Positions 1 through 7,648 of a stretch of DNA of 29,239 nucleotides are shown piece after piece. The translations under genes and the position numbers were made by a program. Below the pieces are notes generated by a model, which worked only from the letters and a program-made list of their open reading frames with translations, ran no database searches and had not been told where the DNA came from. Location: NCBI GenBank assembly GCA_937901905.1, contig CALDIF010000048.1:1-29239 (forward strand), given 5' to 3'. Source of the stretch: an uncultured Porphyromonadaceae bacterium (GTDB taxonomy: Bacteria > Bacteroidota > Bacteroidia > Bacteroidales > Muribaculaceae). The first letter of the stretch is position 1. Each line of letters starts with the position of its first letter.

Positions 1-165
1 GCAGAGGAGGCCGCTCCCGCTGAGGGGACTGCTTCCGCCGAGGGTACCTTTAAGATCGGGGCCTCCGGTCCCACCACCGGCGGCGCCGCCCAGTACGGTA
101 CGGCCGTCGTCAGGGGAGCCCAGATCGCTGTTGACGAGATCAACGCCGCAGGCGGTATCGCCGGT
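1..165 (+). CDS. LivJ-like branched-chain amino-acid binding protein fragment (probably foreign)
   Basis: Frame 1 is open from the first base and reads as an Ala/Glu-rich linker followed by FKIGASGPTTGGAAQYG and GAQIAVDEINAAGGIAG. This is the typical N-terminal start of the mature periplasmic-binding domain of LivJ-type ABC transporter proteins after a lipoprotein linker. The similarity stops at about base 165, and beyond it the plus frame stays open but looks like antisense of the minus-strand frame. The piece is very GC-rich and resembles Firmicutes LivJ homologues rather than Bacteroidales proteins. It is therefore a gene fragment, most likely joined to this contig by a chimera. The family call rests on remembered motifs, not on a search. 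Confidence 0.6.
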
Positions 166-993
166 GAATTTGGCGACGAGGGTGTCCCCGTTGTTGAGGT
201 AGCCCTCCGCGGTGTTCGCGCTGGCGTTGGTCTGGATGCGGAGGTAATCCACTTTGTATTCGTTGCCGACCTTGACGCAGACGTAATTGTCGGCCCATTC
301 CTCAGCGGGAACGAAACTGGAGAAGGCGCCACCCTTGACGAAGCCCTCGAGGGCCTCGTTGCCCTCGGTCGCGTAGGTCGCAATCGCCTCGGCATTCGTG
401 GAGCGGAATTCACCGCCGGTGATCGAGGCCGTCGGGTTGCCGCTCGGGTAACCGCAGCTCTCGACGACCACCGCGTCGCCCGTGGCGTTGAGACCGTTGG
501 CGTTGTAAGCGTACTCGGCAGCCGAATAGTCGCCCAATCTCAAGTGGCAGTAAGCCATGCGATAACGCAAGTCCTCGTCGGTATCGGCATCAAGGGCACC
601 TTGGGGCACGACCGAGTAGGCATCGAGGGCGACATCGTAGGAGTCATTTTTATCGGCATCGTAAAAAGCGAAGTCGCCGAGACGCATCTGCGCGAGCGGT
701 GTCAGCGGTGACCCGGGGTGCTCGTCAATGAAAGCGAGTAACAAATCGGGTGTGTCGACATCACCGCGTTCAAAGTGGCTCATTGCCAACGTGTATTCAG
801 CCTGCTCGTCGAGGTCTGCCATTCGGGCGGCTTGGCTCAAATGGTCAATAGCACCTGCATGGTTGCGAACCCCGTGCATCAGCGTCGCCCTCTCGATAAA
901 CGCGGGCGCGTCGCTACCCATTGCCGTGGGTTGGGAAAACATCGGCATTGCACACGCCAACGTCAATTCCACAAAGAGTGTCTTGAATTTCAT
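1..993 (-). CDS. TPR-repeat secreted protein, 5' part only, running into chimeric sequence and off the window
   Basis: The ATG at 993 begins MKFKTLFVELTLACAMPMFS, a plausible signal peptide, followed by TPR-like helices (HAGAIDHLSQAARMADLDEQ, DLLLAFIDEHPGSPLTPLAQ, YRMAYCHLRLGDYSAAE). This matches the N-terminus of large Bacteroidales tetratricopeptide proteins that act in the periplasm or at the outer membrane. A good sigma-ABfr promoter lies upstream at 1067-1097. The frame stays open to base 1, so no stop is seen, but after about residue 156 (near base 525) the TPR pattern ends. Composition then becomes GC-rich, with motifs such as GNPTASITGG and EALEGFVKGGAFSS that look like Firmicutes surface-protein repeats. 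Only the part from about 525 to 993 is trusted as native. Confidence 0.6.
   Translation of the reverse strand, partial: MKFKTLFVELTLACAMPMFSQPTAMGSDAPAFIERATLMHGVRNHAGAIDHLSQAARMADLDEQAEYTLAMSHFERGDVDTPDLLLAFIDEHPGSPLTPLAQMRLGDFAFYDADKNDSYDVALDAYSVVPQGALDADTDEDLRYRMAYCHLRLGDYSAAEYAYNANGLNATGDAVVVESCGYPSGNPTASITGGEFRSTNAEAIATYATEGNEALEGFVKGGAFSSFVPAEEWADNYVCVKVGNEYKVDYLRIQTNASANTAEGYLNNGDTLVAKFTGDTACGVDLVNSDLGSPDDGRTVLGGAAGGGTGGPDLKGTLGGSSPLSGSGLLC
170..525 (-). other. GC-rich coding-like segment of apparent Firmicutes-type surface protein
   Basis: On the minus strand, in the same frame as the TPR gene, this stretch reads GDAVVVESCGYPSGNP, TASITGGEFRSTNAEAIATY, EALEGFVKGGAFSSFVPAEE and VCVKVGNEYKV. 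The GGxFSS / EGFVKGG style is known from repetitive surface proteins of gut Firmicutes and is not expected inside a Bacteroidales TPR protein. From about 325 leftwards the text changes again (DYLRIQTNASANTAEGYLNN) and may be a further piece. Third codon positions are nearly all G or C, unlike the host genes. The boundaries are approximate. Confidence 0.5.
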
Positions 994-1066
994 ATTGAGG
1001 AAAACAAAATTTGCTTAAAAAACGTGTCGACTCAAGCGTTTTAAACGCCGACACTTAACCGAATTG

Positions 1067-1097
1067 CAAAGTTACAATAAATTATTTGCTGTGCAAA
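1067..1097 (-). promoter_or_regulatory. Bacteroidota promoter for the TPR gene
   Basis: On the minus strand TTTG (1094-1097) is followed after 19 nt by TAACTTTG (1067-1074), a textbook -33/-7 pair for the Bacteroidota primary sigma factor. The start lies about 75 nt upstream of the ATG at 993. The leader between carries an imperfect dyad at 1024-1054 (GTGTCG...CGACAC with an inner GCGTTT/AAACGC). Confidence 0.8.
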
Positions 1098-1134
1098 TTT
1101 TAGCAGCGGTCTATTTGATGAGATTTTCAAATCA

Positions 1135-2283
1135 CTATTGTCCCAGGAATGTGATATGAGCCGGAATGTCACCCGTGCGCACCTGCCACTGCAGTTGTCC
1201 GTCCTTATCGTAGTAAAATAGTGTGCCGGGGGTTACATAGTTGCGAGCATCGGTGATGATAATATCGCGAGTCACCGGATTAACTGCAATACCGTAAGGT
1301 CGCTCAATGTCACTCTCGCTCCGGTCGGTGATGAAATTTTCATTCACAATTTCCATTGTAGCGGTGTTGACAATTATGTATCGGGCATCGCTTGATGACA
1401 TGTCTACATTGCTCCAACCGGTGCTCACCACGTACAGCGAGTCGCCGCAAAGAGTCATTGATGACACCGGAATATCAAGCGAGGTGACGACACGTCGCTT
1501 GCGCGTGTCGTAGGCGTACAGTCGCGAGTCCTCATCAAGGTAATTTCCGCGCGAACTGACCCATAGCACACCGCGATCGTCGGCGATGACGTGTTGTAAA
1601 TTAATTGCAATGGTCACTCGCTCAACCTCTTTGAAGGTTGCTATATCAATCACCGATACGGTGTTTTCATAGTTTGGCACCATGTATCCGCCCGAATTGG
1701 CAACATAGATATATCCTCCGGCTATCTCCAGTCCGTCGGGTTGAAATCCGACTACACACCGGTCGACAACCTCGAGCGTAGCCGTGTCAACGCGCGCGAC
1801 GTAGCCCAATTGCTTGTAGTCCCTGTCAATCTGCACCGGACCGGCATAACTGGTCACGTAGGCATAGCGACCGTGAAACTTGATATTGCGACAATTGGGA
1901 ATGTCGACTTGACCGATTTTCTTCACTGTCATGCGGTCAAGCACATCAACCTTGTTGCTGCAGTTAATCACGGCATACAGGCGTTCGCCGTATATGGCAA
2001 TATCGTTGCCCACGTCGCCCATCTCCTTGGCAACACCGGGATTGGCTGCGCCGAAGATGTTGCGTGAATATCTGCCACTGGTGTAGTTGTAGTAGTCGAG
2101 CGTAGCCTTGTTGGTGCCCATGTTGCCCTCGTTGAGTACAAAGAAGCCGCGCACGCTCGTCAGTGAGGGGCGCGCCACATCAACGTGCTCGGGAATAAAA
2201 ATCACATCGTCATGGCGACAAGCAGTCACCATGAGCAGCACGAGCAGGAGTGTCGATGTCGGTATCAGTGAGAAAATTCGCAT
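1135..2283 (-). CDS. btuG: BtuG-like beta-propeller lipoprotein (YncE/DUF5074 family)
   Basis: 382 aa. A signal peptide ends in a lipobox (VTAC, Cys22), so this should be an outer-membrane, probably surface-exposed lipoprotein. The rest is a run of propeller blades of the YncE/DUF5074 type, for example YAVINCSNKVDVLDRM, GGYIYVANSGGY, YENTVSVIDIATFKEVERV and RPYGIAVNPVTRDIIITDA. In Bacteroides, BtuG proteins of this fold bind cobalamin very tightly and cap the TonB receptor BtuB, passing the vitamin to it. The ATG at 2283 overlaps the end of the upstream btuB by 19 bp, which implies translational coupling. Together with the cobalamin riboswitch of the locus this supports BtuG, although the propeller alone does not prove the ligand. 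Confidence 0.8.
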   Translation of the reverse strand: MRIFSLIPTSTLLLVLLMVTACRHDDVIFIPEHVDVARPSLTSVRGFFVLNEGNMGTNKATLDYYNYTSGRYSRNIFGAANPGVAKEMGDVGNDIAIYGERLYAVINCSNKVDVLDRMTVKKIGQVDIPNCRNIKFHGRYAYVTSYAGPVQIDRDYKQLGYVARVDTATLEVVDRCVVGFQPDGLEIAGGYIYVANSGGYMVPNYENTVSVIDIATFKEVERVTIAINLQHVIADDRGVLWVSSRGNYLDEDSRLYAYDTRKRRVVTSLDIPVSSMTLCGDSLYVVSTGWSNVDMSSSDARYIIVNTATMEIVNENFITDRSESDIERPYGIAVNPVTRDIIITDARNYVTPGTLFYYDKDGQLQWQVRTGDIPAHITFLGQ

Positions 2284-4322
2284 CGCAGTGTTACCTTGAA
2301 GTTACGTCCCGGCATGGGGTAGTTGTGTATCACGTCGTAGTTTTGACCCAACAGATTGTTGACAGCGACCGACAAGCGCCATGTTGCTCCCCACATGGGG
2401 TGTGACGCGGTGATAGCGAGGTCGTGGGTGTACCACGGCTGCTCATAGTTGGCAGGGATATTCGACGAGGTGTGATAGCGCTCACCCACGTACACGAAAC
2501 TGTAGTTTATCTCTAACCATCGCCACGAGGCATTGCCGAGCACTGTACCACTGTGTCGCGGTACATAGGAAATCTGCCCCCGGTAAGTGCCTCCGTCGCG
2601 AGTGTCATCGGGGTCGCTGAGGTCCATTGCGCGTTGATAACTGTAACATAATGACAGTTCGAGAGCCAATCCTCCGTTGAACGACAATGTTGTGCCGGCA
2701 GTGGCATCAACTCCGGTGATGTGCACCTTGCCGAGGTTCATCATCATCCAGCGATACTGGCTACTGCCGGTCGGAACGGCTATGATTTTGTCGGTCACGC
2801 GATTGTGATAACCGTCAATACTCACACGCACTGCAGTGAACGGTGTGTGTGCACTCATGCCGGCAAACCACTTGTATTGTGCCCCCACATTATATTGTGT
2901 CGCACTCTCGGGACGTAAGTTGGAGTTACCTATATCGGTGTAATATAAGTCATTGAAAGTGGGCATACGGAAGGCTCGCTTGTAAAAAGCCCTCAATGTG
3001 AAGTCTTGTGTCACTATCGGGCGATAACTCACGATTACAGCCGGTGTGAACTTGTCAAGTCGGTGTACATGACGTGCTACGACAGTCGAGCCGCTGCGAT
3101 TGGCAAAGCGATCGGCTACATGGGTGTATAAAAGACTTGCCTCGCCCTTGAAACCGCGCCATGTGCGTGCGGTCGCGATGGCGGTGAGTAGAGTGTGGCG
3201 AGTGGGACGAGCAAAGTCGGGCAGGGTGCTGTTCAAGTGATTCCACTTGTAGTCAACGGCAAGGCTCGCGTCCCACCCTTGTAAGAGGGTGTATTTTGAA
3301 GCGACACTGGCGTAAGCCTCATCTTGATAAAACCGATTGTTGACGTAGAGCAGTGTCGTGTCGGGGTTGATGTAGTGCAGATAATCGCGCGCGTATTTCG
3401 CACTCATCAATGTCGACAAGCGCTCGTTGTAGCGATGTTGCCAACTGCTCTGCACGAATACGTTACGGTCCCATTGGCGTTGCGAGTTGCGCCACACATT
3501 GTTGATAATCGCCCCCGGAATACCGCGCTCGCTGTCGTAGTAGTAGGCTTGGGCACTCCAACGCCCTGCCGACTCGGTCCCTTGCAACGCCGCTTCGAGG
3601 CGCAGTGCTTGCAGGTCACCGTTGCGACGGCATGCGACGGTGTCCCATGCCATCGTACCGTCGCTGAAACGTTTGCGATAACTGAAGTGGTATTTGCCGT
3701 TCGCGCTTGTCCACTCGGTGCTCGCGCTGAGGTTCACGCGTGATGACAAGCGTCGCTCGTAGCGCACGCTCGGGTTGAACAGCCCGAAGGAACCTGTGCG
3801 AGCCGATACGATTACGTTATATCGTTTGCCCGGCTCAAATCGAGGAAGGCGCGAGCGGATATAGATTGAACCACTCGTGCCGAAGTCGCGTGCCGGTTGC
3901 AGAATATCGCTTTTTTGTCCGTTATACAGGTCGATAGCCTCGATGTTGTCCAACGAGAAACGACCGAGATCAATTTGTCCGTTCTGGGCATTACCCAATT
4001 CCAAGCCGTCGTAAAAGACACCCATGTGGTTGCTGCCCATACTGCGCATATCCACGGTTTTGACACCTCCCACACCGCCATAGTCCTTCAACTGCACTCC
4101 ACTAAAGTAGCGTATCGCATCGGCAACGCTACCCGTGCTGCCGAGTGCCTCAAGTTGTTTACCCTCAAGACGTTGAGACGGTATGACCTCGGCGTATGGG
4201 CGAAATGCTCTCACCACGACCTCGTCAAGCATGACGCTATCGGGCATCATAGGCTCGGTCGCGAGGCATGAAAATGCGGTCGTGGCGAGCAATAGGGCAA
4301 TATGTGCAACTCGTTTTATCAC
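2265..4322 (-). CDS. btuB: TonB-dependent outer-membrane cobalamin receptor, BtuB-like
   Basis: 685 aa including signal peptide (AHIALLLATTAFSCLA). A TonB-box-like MLDEVVVRAFR is followed by a plug domain (VADAIRYFSGVQLKDYGGVG, VDMRSMGSNHMGVFYDGLEL, LDNIEAIDLYNGQ), then a long beta-barrel with alternating aromatic strands ending FKVTLRCEFSH. The start codon is GTG and overlaps the stop of the upstream surface-protein gene in a GTGA 4-base overlap. The downstream btuG overlaps by 19 bp, so three genes form one translationally coupled unit. The protein should import cobalamin across the outer membrane using TonB-ExbBD. The substrate call comes from the riboswitch and the BtuG-like partner, because TonB receptors are hard to assign by sequence alone. 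Confidence 0.85.
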   Translation of the reverse strand: MIKRVAHIALLLATTAFSCLATEPMMPDSVMLDEVVVRAFRPYAEVIPSQRLEGKQLEALGSTGSVADAIRYFSGVQLKDYGGVGGVKTVDMRSMGSNHMGVFYDGLELGNAQNGQIDLGRFSLDNIEAIDLYNGQKSDILQPARDFGTSGSIYIRSRLPRFEPGKRYNVIVSARTGSFGLFNPSVRYERRLSSRVNLSASTEWTSANGKYHFSYRKRFSDGTMAWDTVACRRNGDLQALRLEAALQGTESAGRWSAQAYYYDSERGIPGAIINNVWRNSQRQWDRNVFVQSSWQHRYNERLSTLMSAKYARDYLHYINPDTTLLYVNNRFYQDEAYASVASKYTLLQGWDASLAVDYKWNHLNSTLPDFARPTRHTLLTAIATARTWRGFKGEASLLYTHVADRFANRSGSTVVARHVHRLDKFTPAVIVSYRPIVTQDFTLRAFYKRAFRMPTFNDLYYTDIGNSNLRPESATQYNVGAQYKWFAGMSAHTPFTAVRVSIDGYHNRVTDKIIAVPTGSSQYRWMMMNLGKVHITGVDATAGTTLSFNGGLALELSLCYSYQRAMDLSDPDDTRDGGTYRGQISYVPRHSGTVLGNASWRWLEINYSFVYVGERYHTSSNIPANYEQPWYTHDLAITASHPMWGATWRLSVAVNNLLGQNYDVIHNYPMPGRNFKVTLRCEFSH

Positions 4323-5539
4323 GCGCCCTCAAGAATGATAGAGAGGATAAGGTTAACGTCGGCAACGTTGATGAAGCCGTCGTGATTAATGTCGGCTGTG
4401 GCAGGCACACCTCGTTCCTCGAGCATCATCGACAGCACCGCGTTAACGTCGGCAACGTTGACAGAGCGGTCTCCGTTCACATCACCCGGTTGCCATTCCA
4501 AAACGGCATTAGGGTGAAAATCAACCCCACCGGCGACTTCAGTCGAGGTCTCGCCCAAACTGCTGCTATATTGGTTAATGCCGGTGTACACTTTGATAAA
4601 ATCAATGTAGGGCAAATAGACATGTTGACCACTGTCGTCAATAGCCCAATCAATGTCCAGTCCGTCGCTGTAAACTCCGGTGTTGTAGTCATCACCCACG
4701 CTGGCGAGCACGCGGCTTGGCTTATTGTCAACGTATCCGTAGTCGAAAAAACGTTGTATTGTCATCGTGCCGTATGCCTCAAAGTTGCGTGGCAATCGTT
4801 CGCCCGTGCGAACCATCACCGTTGAGTCGTCAGGCAACCACAGTGGCCAGTAAGAATGATTATGTACCTGAAGTCGGGCATAGTAGCCGAGGCGACGATC
4901 GGGGTCGTCATCATTGCTTTCCCACTTGATGTGTTCTTTGTCAATGATTTGACGTGTTGCACCAACGACCGGTTTGTCGGGTGCCGGCTTATAATAAGTT
5001 ATTGTAAAATTCTGCTGGGTCGTTGACTTGAAGCGTTCACTGCCGGCGAGTTCGTACCATGGGTCATCGGCTAAGCCATTACCGTTTACATCAACGCTCA
5101 CCAGCACGATGCCGGGCTCGCTCGAGCCTCCGGCATCGGTGCCGTCGGCAACGAAGGCGTTGCCGAAGATTTCGAAGTCGGGTGCACCGGCAACGTTGAT
5201 TACGGGGTGATCAAAAGCCACCGTCACGCTGCCTCCATATCCGCCCAAACACACCAAGCCTTTGTTGTAGTAAAGCGTGGTGTCGCTGATAAGTGTGCCG
5301 TCGGGCAACTCAACTTCTTCAACCTCGATGCCGCCACTCAAGATGTTCTCGGCACGCTTAAGCACCGTGGCATAGTCGTCGCCGGCAGCACACGGAGGGT
5401 ACTCGTTAATGAATTGACCGGGTGACGGGTCGTAACTTAATACACGGGTGAGGTAGGGCATGTTGTCACCGTTGCTCGCGAGTGCCGTGAACATTGCGAC
5501 CGATAGTAAAGCAATTTCGGTTATTATATTAAATCTCAT
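4319..5539 (-). CDS. Secreted surface protein of the cobalamin locus, C-terminal dockerin-like repeats
   Basis: 406 aa with a signal peptide (IITEIALLSVAMFTALASNG). Residues about 25-345 form a beta-rich domain (FEIFGNAFVADGTDAGGSSE, GIVLVSVDVNGNGLADDPWY, YARLQVHNHSYWPLW) of a type found as 'cell surface protein' in Bacteroidota cobalamin loci. It may be an auxiliary B12-binding protein, but the sequence does not show this. The last about 55 residues carry two calcium-loop repeats (DVNGDRSVNVADVN and DINHDGFINVADVN), a dockerin type I-like module also seen in two other proteins of this window. It is the first gene after the promoter at 5581-5611, and its TGA overlaps the GTG start of btuB. 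Confidence 0.75.
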   Translation of the reverse strand: MRFNIITEIALLSVAMFTALASNGDNMPYLTRVLSYDPSPGQFINEYPPCAAGDDYATVLKRAENILSGGIEVEEVELPDGTLISDTTLYYNKGLVCLGGYGGSVTVAFDHPVINVAGAPDFEIFGNAFVADGTDAGGSSEPGIVLVSVDVNGNGLADDPWYELAGSERFKSTTQQNFTITYYKPAPDKPVVGATRQIIDKEHIKWESNDDDPDRRLGYYARLQVHNHSYWPLWLPDDSTVMVRTGERLPRNFEAYGTMTIQRFFDYGYVDNKPSRVLASVGDDYNTGVYSDGLDIDWAIDDSGQHVYLPYIDFIKVYTGINQYSSSLGETSTEVAGGVDFHPNAVLEWQPGDVNGDRSVNVADVNAVLSMMLEERGVPATADINHDGFINVADVNLILSIILEGA

Positions 5540-5580
5540 AAATCGATGTTTCGTCGTGCCTGTATCTGCTTAAGACCTTG

Positions 5581-5611
5581 CAAAATTAGTGTTTTCTTGT
5601 GTTTTAACAAA
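5581..5611 (-). promoter_or_regulatory. Bacteroidota promoter for the surface protein - btuB - btuG operon
   Basis: On the minus strand TTTG (5608-5611) is followed after 19 nt by TAATTTTG (5581-5588). The predicted start is near 5575, giving a leader of only about 36 nt before the ATG at 5539, too short for a cobalamin aptamer. The promoter starts just 3' of the hairpin at 5615-5649. Confidence 0.75.
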
Positions 5612-5614
5612 AGC

Positions 5615-5649
5615 GGTGGCAGCAAAGCCGTCTACGGCGTGCCGCCACC
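5615..5649 (-). terminator. Hairpin terminator or attenuator after the DUF4465 gene
   Basis: The 10-bp outer stem GGTGGCGGCA/TGCTGCCACC (one G-U) and an inner GCCG/CGGC stem with a TAGA loop are followed on the minus strand by GCTTTTGTT. This lies 88 bp after the DUF4465 stop. It should reduce transcription from the riboswitch promoter into the btuB genes. Confidence 0.65.
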
Positions 5650-5736
5650 ACTTTACAAACAAGTCACCATATATTACATTATATTGTAGCTATAAGTAGA
5701 CGGGAATAGACTTTATATTCGCATTAAAACAGTGCT

Positions 5737-7173
5737 TTATCTCAACACTTTAACGGCAGATGTGGTTCCATCGCTATAGGTGCGAACCTCAATGTTAAAT
5801 CCGGCGAAAGGATTTGACGAGACGACACCCGCGGCATTGATGTAGTGTACGCCAACCACCTCGGTCGCATCGAGGTCGGTAACCGCGCTGACGCGGTCAA
5901 TGCGTACCGTTAACTCCACATATTGGGTGTGACCTTTTTGAGTTGCGCTCAAAAGGACAGTTCCACTCGCGGCATCTTCAATTCCATTGATTAACAGTTT
6001 GCCGTTTTCGGCATCAATGTCAAGAGAAATTCCCTCATTGTCAATCGGCTCGTCAATTGTATAAGTCACCGTCGAACCGTCATTCTCAATCTCGAATATC
6101 TTGGAGAGGTCATACTTGTCGGTCTTGCCCTCGGTCACACCCCACAGGAGGGTGCTTTGCTCAATTACAGGGTCACCGCCCAGGTCGTCCATGGCGAAGT
6201 ACATCGGGGTGTTCAAGTAATAGGTCACGCCACCGTCATACGACACCTTATCACTACTGTCAAAGTTGAAGGTGAGTTTCGTTATTTTACCCATATCGGA
6301 CAAGTCAAGCCATTCCCACTTGTCGATGACGTAGTGGTCGGCCTTGTTAGCGGCACGAAAATCGGCAAGGTAAAAATCTTTTTCGGTAGTGCTTCCGTCA
6401 GGATGCTCGGCAAAGATTTGAAGAACGAAATAACTGCCGTCGTCAAATGCCGCCGAGTAGTAGTTGCCGTTCTTTATCGCATCGTAAGCGTACGCGGTGT
6501 TGGTGATATAGAAACCGCTTATCTCCTCTCCGTCTTCTTCGGCGGTCACCTCGATAGCACACGGGTCATCTCCGAAGGGAACAGGGCTGGCTATAATGAA
6601 GTTATTACCGCTATGAGCACCACCGGGAGCACTGTGGAACTGGTCGGGGTAGAGGTTCCCGCTATAGGTGTCGGATGTTAAATTTGACAAGGCATAGCCG
6701 TACCAAGTCCAATAGTTGCCCCATTCGCTCTCGGTGTAATAACTTCCCACCTCCAAACCGTAAGAACCGCTGTATATCTGCTCCCAATCGCTATAACCTT
6801 GGTCATAGCCGACATCGGGAATAGTGTTGTCTTCAAAGTCGGCGACAACGTGCACACCGCGAACCTTAACACCGGTGCGACGTGTAACTGTCGTGCCTGT
6901 TGCATCGGTGACCGTAAGTGTGTAGCCGGTCGACACAGTGGGGGTGACAGTGATTTGATACTCTTCACCCTCGGTTGTGGCGATTTTATTACCTTGTTGA
7001 TCAGCCCACACGACAGTGTAAGGCTCGGTACCTCCGGCCCAAATACCCGTCAACGTGGCACTTTCACCGGCATTGACGGTTAACGGTTCATCAATCTCGA
7101 TGGTCAAGGGCTCTTGAGCCCACATCATTGCGCCACATGATAGCGCGATGAGTAAGAAGTGAAATTTCTTCAT
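5737..7173 (-). CDS. DUF4465-domain secreted protein under cobalamin riboswitch control
   Basis: 478 aa from the ATG at 7173. The upstream in-frame ATGs add only an unlikely 14-residue extension, while MKKFHFLLIALSCGAMMWAQ is a clean signal peptide. Residues about 21-105 form an Ig/PKD-like domain (TVNAGESATLTGIWAGGTEP). Residues about 107-345 match the DUF4465 pattern (VADFEDNTIP, YGYALSNLTSDTY, GFYITNTAYAYDAIKNG, YLADFRAANKADHYVIDKW, NTPMYFAMDDLG). A beta domain follows, and a C-terminal tail (YINAAGVVSSNPFAGFNIEV, TYSDGTTSAVKVLR) resembles sorting-type tails of Bacteroidota secreted proteins. DUF4465 proteins recur in cobalamin loci, so a role in binding B12 or corrinoids at the surface is likely but inferred. 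It is the only gene directly behind the riboswitch. Confidence 0.8.
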   Translation of the reverse strand: MKKFHFLLIALSCGAMMWAQEPLTIEIDEPLTVNAGESATLTGIWAGGTEPYTVVWADQQGNKIATTEGEEYQITVTPTVSTGYTLTVTDATGTTVTRRTGVKVRGVHVVADFEDNTIPDVGYDQGYSDWEQIYSGSYGLEVGSYYTESEWGNYWTWYGYALSNLTSDTYSGNLYPDQFHSAPGGAHSGNNFIIASPVPFGDDPCAIEVTAEEDGEEISGFYITNTAYAYDAIKNGNYYSAAFDDGSYFVLQIFAEHPDGSTTEKDFYLADFRAANKADHYVIDKWEWLDLSDMGKITKLTFNFDSSDKVSYDGGVTYYLNTPMYFAMDDLGGDPVIEQSTLLWGVTEGKTDKYDLSKIFEIENDGSTVTYTIDEPIDNEGISLDIDAENGKLLINGIEDAASGTVLLSATQKGHTQYVELTVRIDRVSAVTDLDATEVVGVHYINAAGVVSSNPFAGFNIEVRTYSDGTTSAVKVLR

Positions 7174-7313
7174 AGGTTTGTTATTAAAGATATAATAAAT
7201 AAAAATCCACATCAAGCAACTCGCGTTGACTCAACATGGAACTATAATAACGAACCTAGAGAGTGAATCTCTCCACAATGGCAGTTATCTCTCTGACGAG
7301 CCCAAGTCCACGA

Positions 7314-7352
7314 GGCATCAATCGAGTTGTGTGGGCAAACAATGTCCCACAC
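7314..7352 (-). promoter_or_regulatory. Riboswitch expression platform (P13 hairpin and aptamer-complementary segment)
   Basis: Directly after the aptamer, GTGTGGG (7346-7352 strand-reversed) pairs with CCCACAC (7329-7335). The loop contains AUUGUU (7338-7343), complementary to AACAAU in the aptamer (7447-7452), which fits the known L5-L13 kissing loop of cobalamin riboswitches. The next bases, UCGAUUGAUGCC (7314-7325), are perfectly complementary to a 12-nt aptamer segment at 7421-7432. No U-tract follows, so control is probably at translation or by RNA structure rather than by a simple terminator. Confidence 0.6.
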
Positions 7353-7560
7353 GACATCAAGGCAGGTCTTCTGGCTTGTTCCTCGCATTATTGTCACAGC
7401 CTTCCCACGATAGTGGAACATCGATTGATGCCGTGTCGCAGTGGCTATTGTTGTGACTTGCGTATCTTTCTACCGGAACTCACAGCAGCGTGTTCTGCTC
7501 AGGTTTTGCACCTGATTCCCTCTTAGCATCGCGTCAACCGACACGATGACCTTGATGTCA
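7352..7560 (-). promoter_or_regulatory. Cobalamin (B12/AdoCbl-type) riboswitch aptamer
   Basis: Read on the minus strand, a P1 helix closes the element: GACATCAAGG at 7559-7550 pairs with CCTTGATGTC at 7362-7353. Inside, in order, are the conserved GGGAATCAGGTGCAAAACC, GCTGCTGTGAG, GCCACTGCG, GGGAAGGC and the B12-box-like AGCCAGAAGACCTGCC. These are the signature blocks of the cobalamin riboswitch. It starts within a few bases of the predicted transcription start and sits about 180 nt upstream of the DUF4465 start codon. Cobalamin binding should lower expression of the locus. Confidence 0.95.
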
Positions 7561-7565
7561 CCCTG

Positions 7566-7596
7566 CAAAATTACAAAAACTATTTCAGTTTTCAAA
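7566..7596 (-). promoter_or_regulatory. Promoter of the riboswitch transcript
   Basis: On the minus strand TTTG (7593-7596), a 19-nt spacer and TAATTTTG (7566-7573) make a consensus Bacteroidota promoter. The expected start is at about 7560, exactly where the riboswitch P1 helix begins. Confidence 0.85.
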
Positions 7597-7597
7597 A

Positions 7598-7631
7598 TTT
7601 GTGTGGTGTATCAATAGTTTGTGTGGTGTAT
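7598..7631. repeat. 14-bp direct repeat upstream of the riboswitch promoter
   Basis: The plus-strand 14-mer TTTGTGTGGTGTAT occurs at 7598-7611 and again at 7618-7631, a spacing of 20 bp or about two helical turns. The copies lie immediately upstream of the -33 element of the minus-strand promoter, where an activator could bind as a dimer. No regulator is identified. Confidence 0.55.
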
Positions 7632-7648
7632 GTGTGTGGGGGTAAAGT

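Noticed and set aside
728..1044. Two plus-strand ORFs of about 90 residues
   Set aside because: They are antisense to the TPR gene and its leader and show no protein family.
3324..3743. 139-residue plus-strand ORF
   Set aside because: It is antisense to the beta-barrel of btuB.
7226..7526. Small plus-strand ORFs of 76 and 87 residues
   Set aside because: They lie across the cobalamin riboswitch on the opposite strand; RNA conservation explains the sequence.
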